The position numbers were made by a program, and so were the translations under genes. From NCBI GenBank assembly GCA_964530215.1, contig CAZHAJ010000122.1, positions 1 to 5,881 on the forward strand: a DNA stretch of 5,881 bases, read 5' to 3'. Shown piece after piece: positions 5,663 to 5,881 of this stretch. This DNA comes from JAAXTT01 sp964530215. Lineage in GTDB: Bacteria; Bacillota; Desulfotomaculia; Desulfotomaculales; Desulfocucumaceae. Numbering within the stretch: position 1 is the first letter of the stretch; every line of letters begins with the position of its first letter. The notes beneath the pieces were generated by a model. The model was not told the DNA's origin and did not search any database. It was given only the letters and a program-made list of their open reading frames with translations.

Positions 5663-5881
5663 CACTAGAGTTCTAGGCTCACAATTATGTTTGGGCAAGA
5701 AGAAGTTTAGAGGAATGCAGAAGTCAGAACCCCAAAATTATTATAAATTTAGGGCTAGAATTCTTATAAGATCTCGGACGCATGGATGCGGCCTGCAGCT
5801 GAGTAGTGCATGGATGCCACGTACGCACGCAAGCGATGACCAGACCGTTAGCGACAAGATTTAAAGCCGGTTCAACCAAAG
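5663..5881. other. Region without a recognizable gene, composition shift near 5775
   Basis: No supported gene is seen. Bases 5663-5775 are AT-rich, with a small inverted repeat CTAGA-GT-TCTAG (5665-5676) and a CAGAAGTCAGAA string (5718-5729). From about 5775 to the end the sequence becomes clearly richer in G+C and holds a repeated 10-mer. Open frames here begin with TTG inside the terminator or lack a ribosome binding site, and their translations look low-complexity and unlike a protein family. It may be a repeat, non-coding RNA or mobile-element edge continuing past the window. Confidence 0.5.
5780..5817. repeat. Duplicated 10-mer GCATGGATGC, 28 bp apart, in GC-rich tail
   Basis: GCATGGATGC occurs at 5780-5789 and 5808-5817. 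Each copy is itself a near-palindrome (GCAT-GG-ATGC), the first extending to CGCAT-GG-ATGCG. CTGCAG and CAGCTG overlap between the copies. The arrangement suggests a structured repeat element but the family was not recognized. Confidence 0.55.

Noticed and set aside
5486..5698. Open frame of 70 codons on the - strand over the end of the flavoenzyme gene
   Set aside because: It crosses the terminator hairpin and overlaps the end of a well-supported gene; no family features.
5655..5864. Open frame of 69 codons on the + strand after the last terminator
   Set aside because: It starts with TTG inside the terminator's 3' arm, has no ribosome binding site and its translation looks like random low-complexity sequence.
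5821..5881. Possible group II intron or tRNA fragment at the window end
   Set aside because: GTGCG occurs on the minus strand near 5827 and GGTTCAACC resembles a T-arm, but no cloverleaf, domain V or intron protein is visible.

Overview
The window reads as a piece of a low-to-medium GC Firmicute chromosome, most like a Clostridia/Peptococcales-type anaerobe. The evidence is strong purine-rich Shine-Dalgarno sites, a TATAAT-type promoter, AT-rich gaps, hairpin-plus-U-tract terminators and the flavor of the protein sequences. This placement is inferred from style alone; there is no rRNA or other taxonomic marker in the window.

Layout, all on the + strand: (1) 28-4358 is a two-gene efflux operon. 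A periplasmic-adaptor / membrane-fusion protein (390 aa) overlaps by one base (TAATG) a full-length RND-superfamily inner-membrane transporter of the HAE1 type (1052 aa). A terminator hairpin whose loop contains the transporter's stop codon closes the operon. The operon probably begins outside the window, because the adaptor starts only 27 bases in and may share an ATGA overlap with an upstream gene. (2) 4359-4607 is a structured AT-rich control region. It holds two pairs of 11-bp direct repeats, each pair spaced exactly 30 bp, a good sigma-A-type promoter, a long AU-rich stem-loop starting at the predicted transcript start, and a 14-bp perfect palindrome next to the ribosome binding site. (3) 4608-5576 is a monocistronic FMN-dependent nitronate monooxygenase / FabK-like oxidoreductase with a cysteine-rich C-terminal extension, followed by a strong terminator. 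(4) 5663-5881 has no convincing gene. Its last ~110 bases are visibly more GC-rich and carry a duplicated 10-mer, possibly the edge of a repeat or mobile element that continues past the window.

The adaptor and RND transporter would form one export machine: the adaptor is anchored by an uncleaved N-terminal helix and bridges the pump to an outer component or the cell exterior. The adaptor keeps the three spaced residues (R, L, S) known for contacting TolC-type channels, while the pump has an altered proton-relay set (D398/F399/N936). The flavoenzyme has its own promoter and terminator, so nothing in the sequence ties it functionally to the pump. I see no clearly new multi-gene system. The most unusual parts are the control region before the flavoenzyme, the pump's relay residues, and the Cys-cluster extension.
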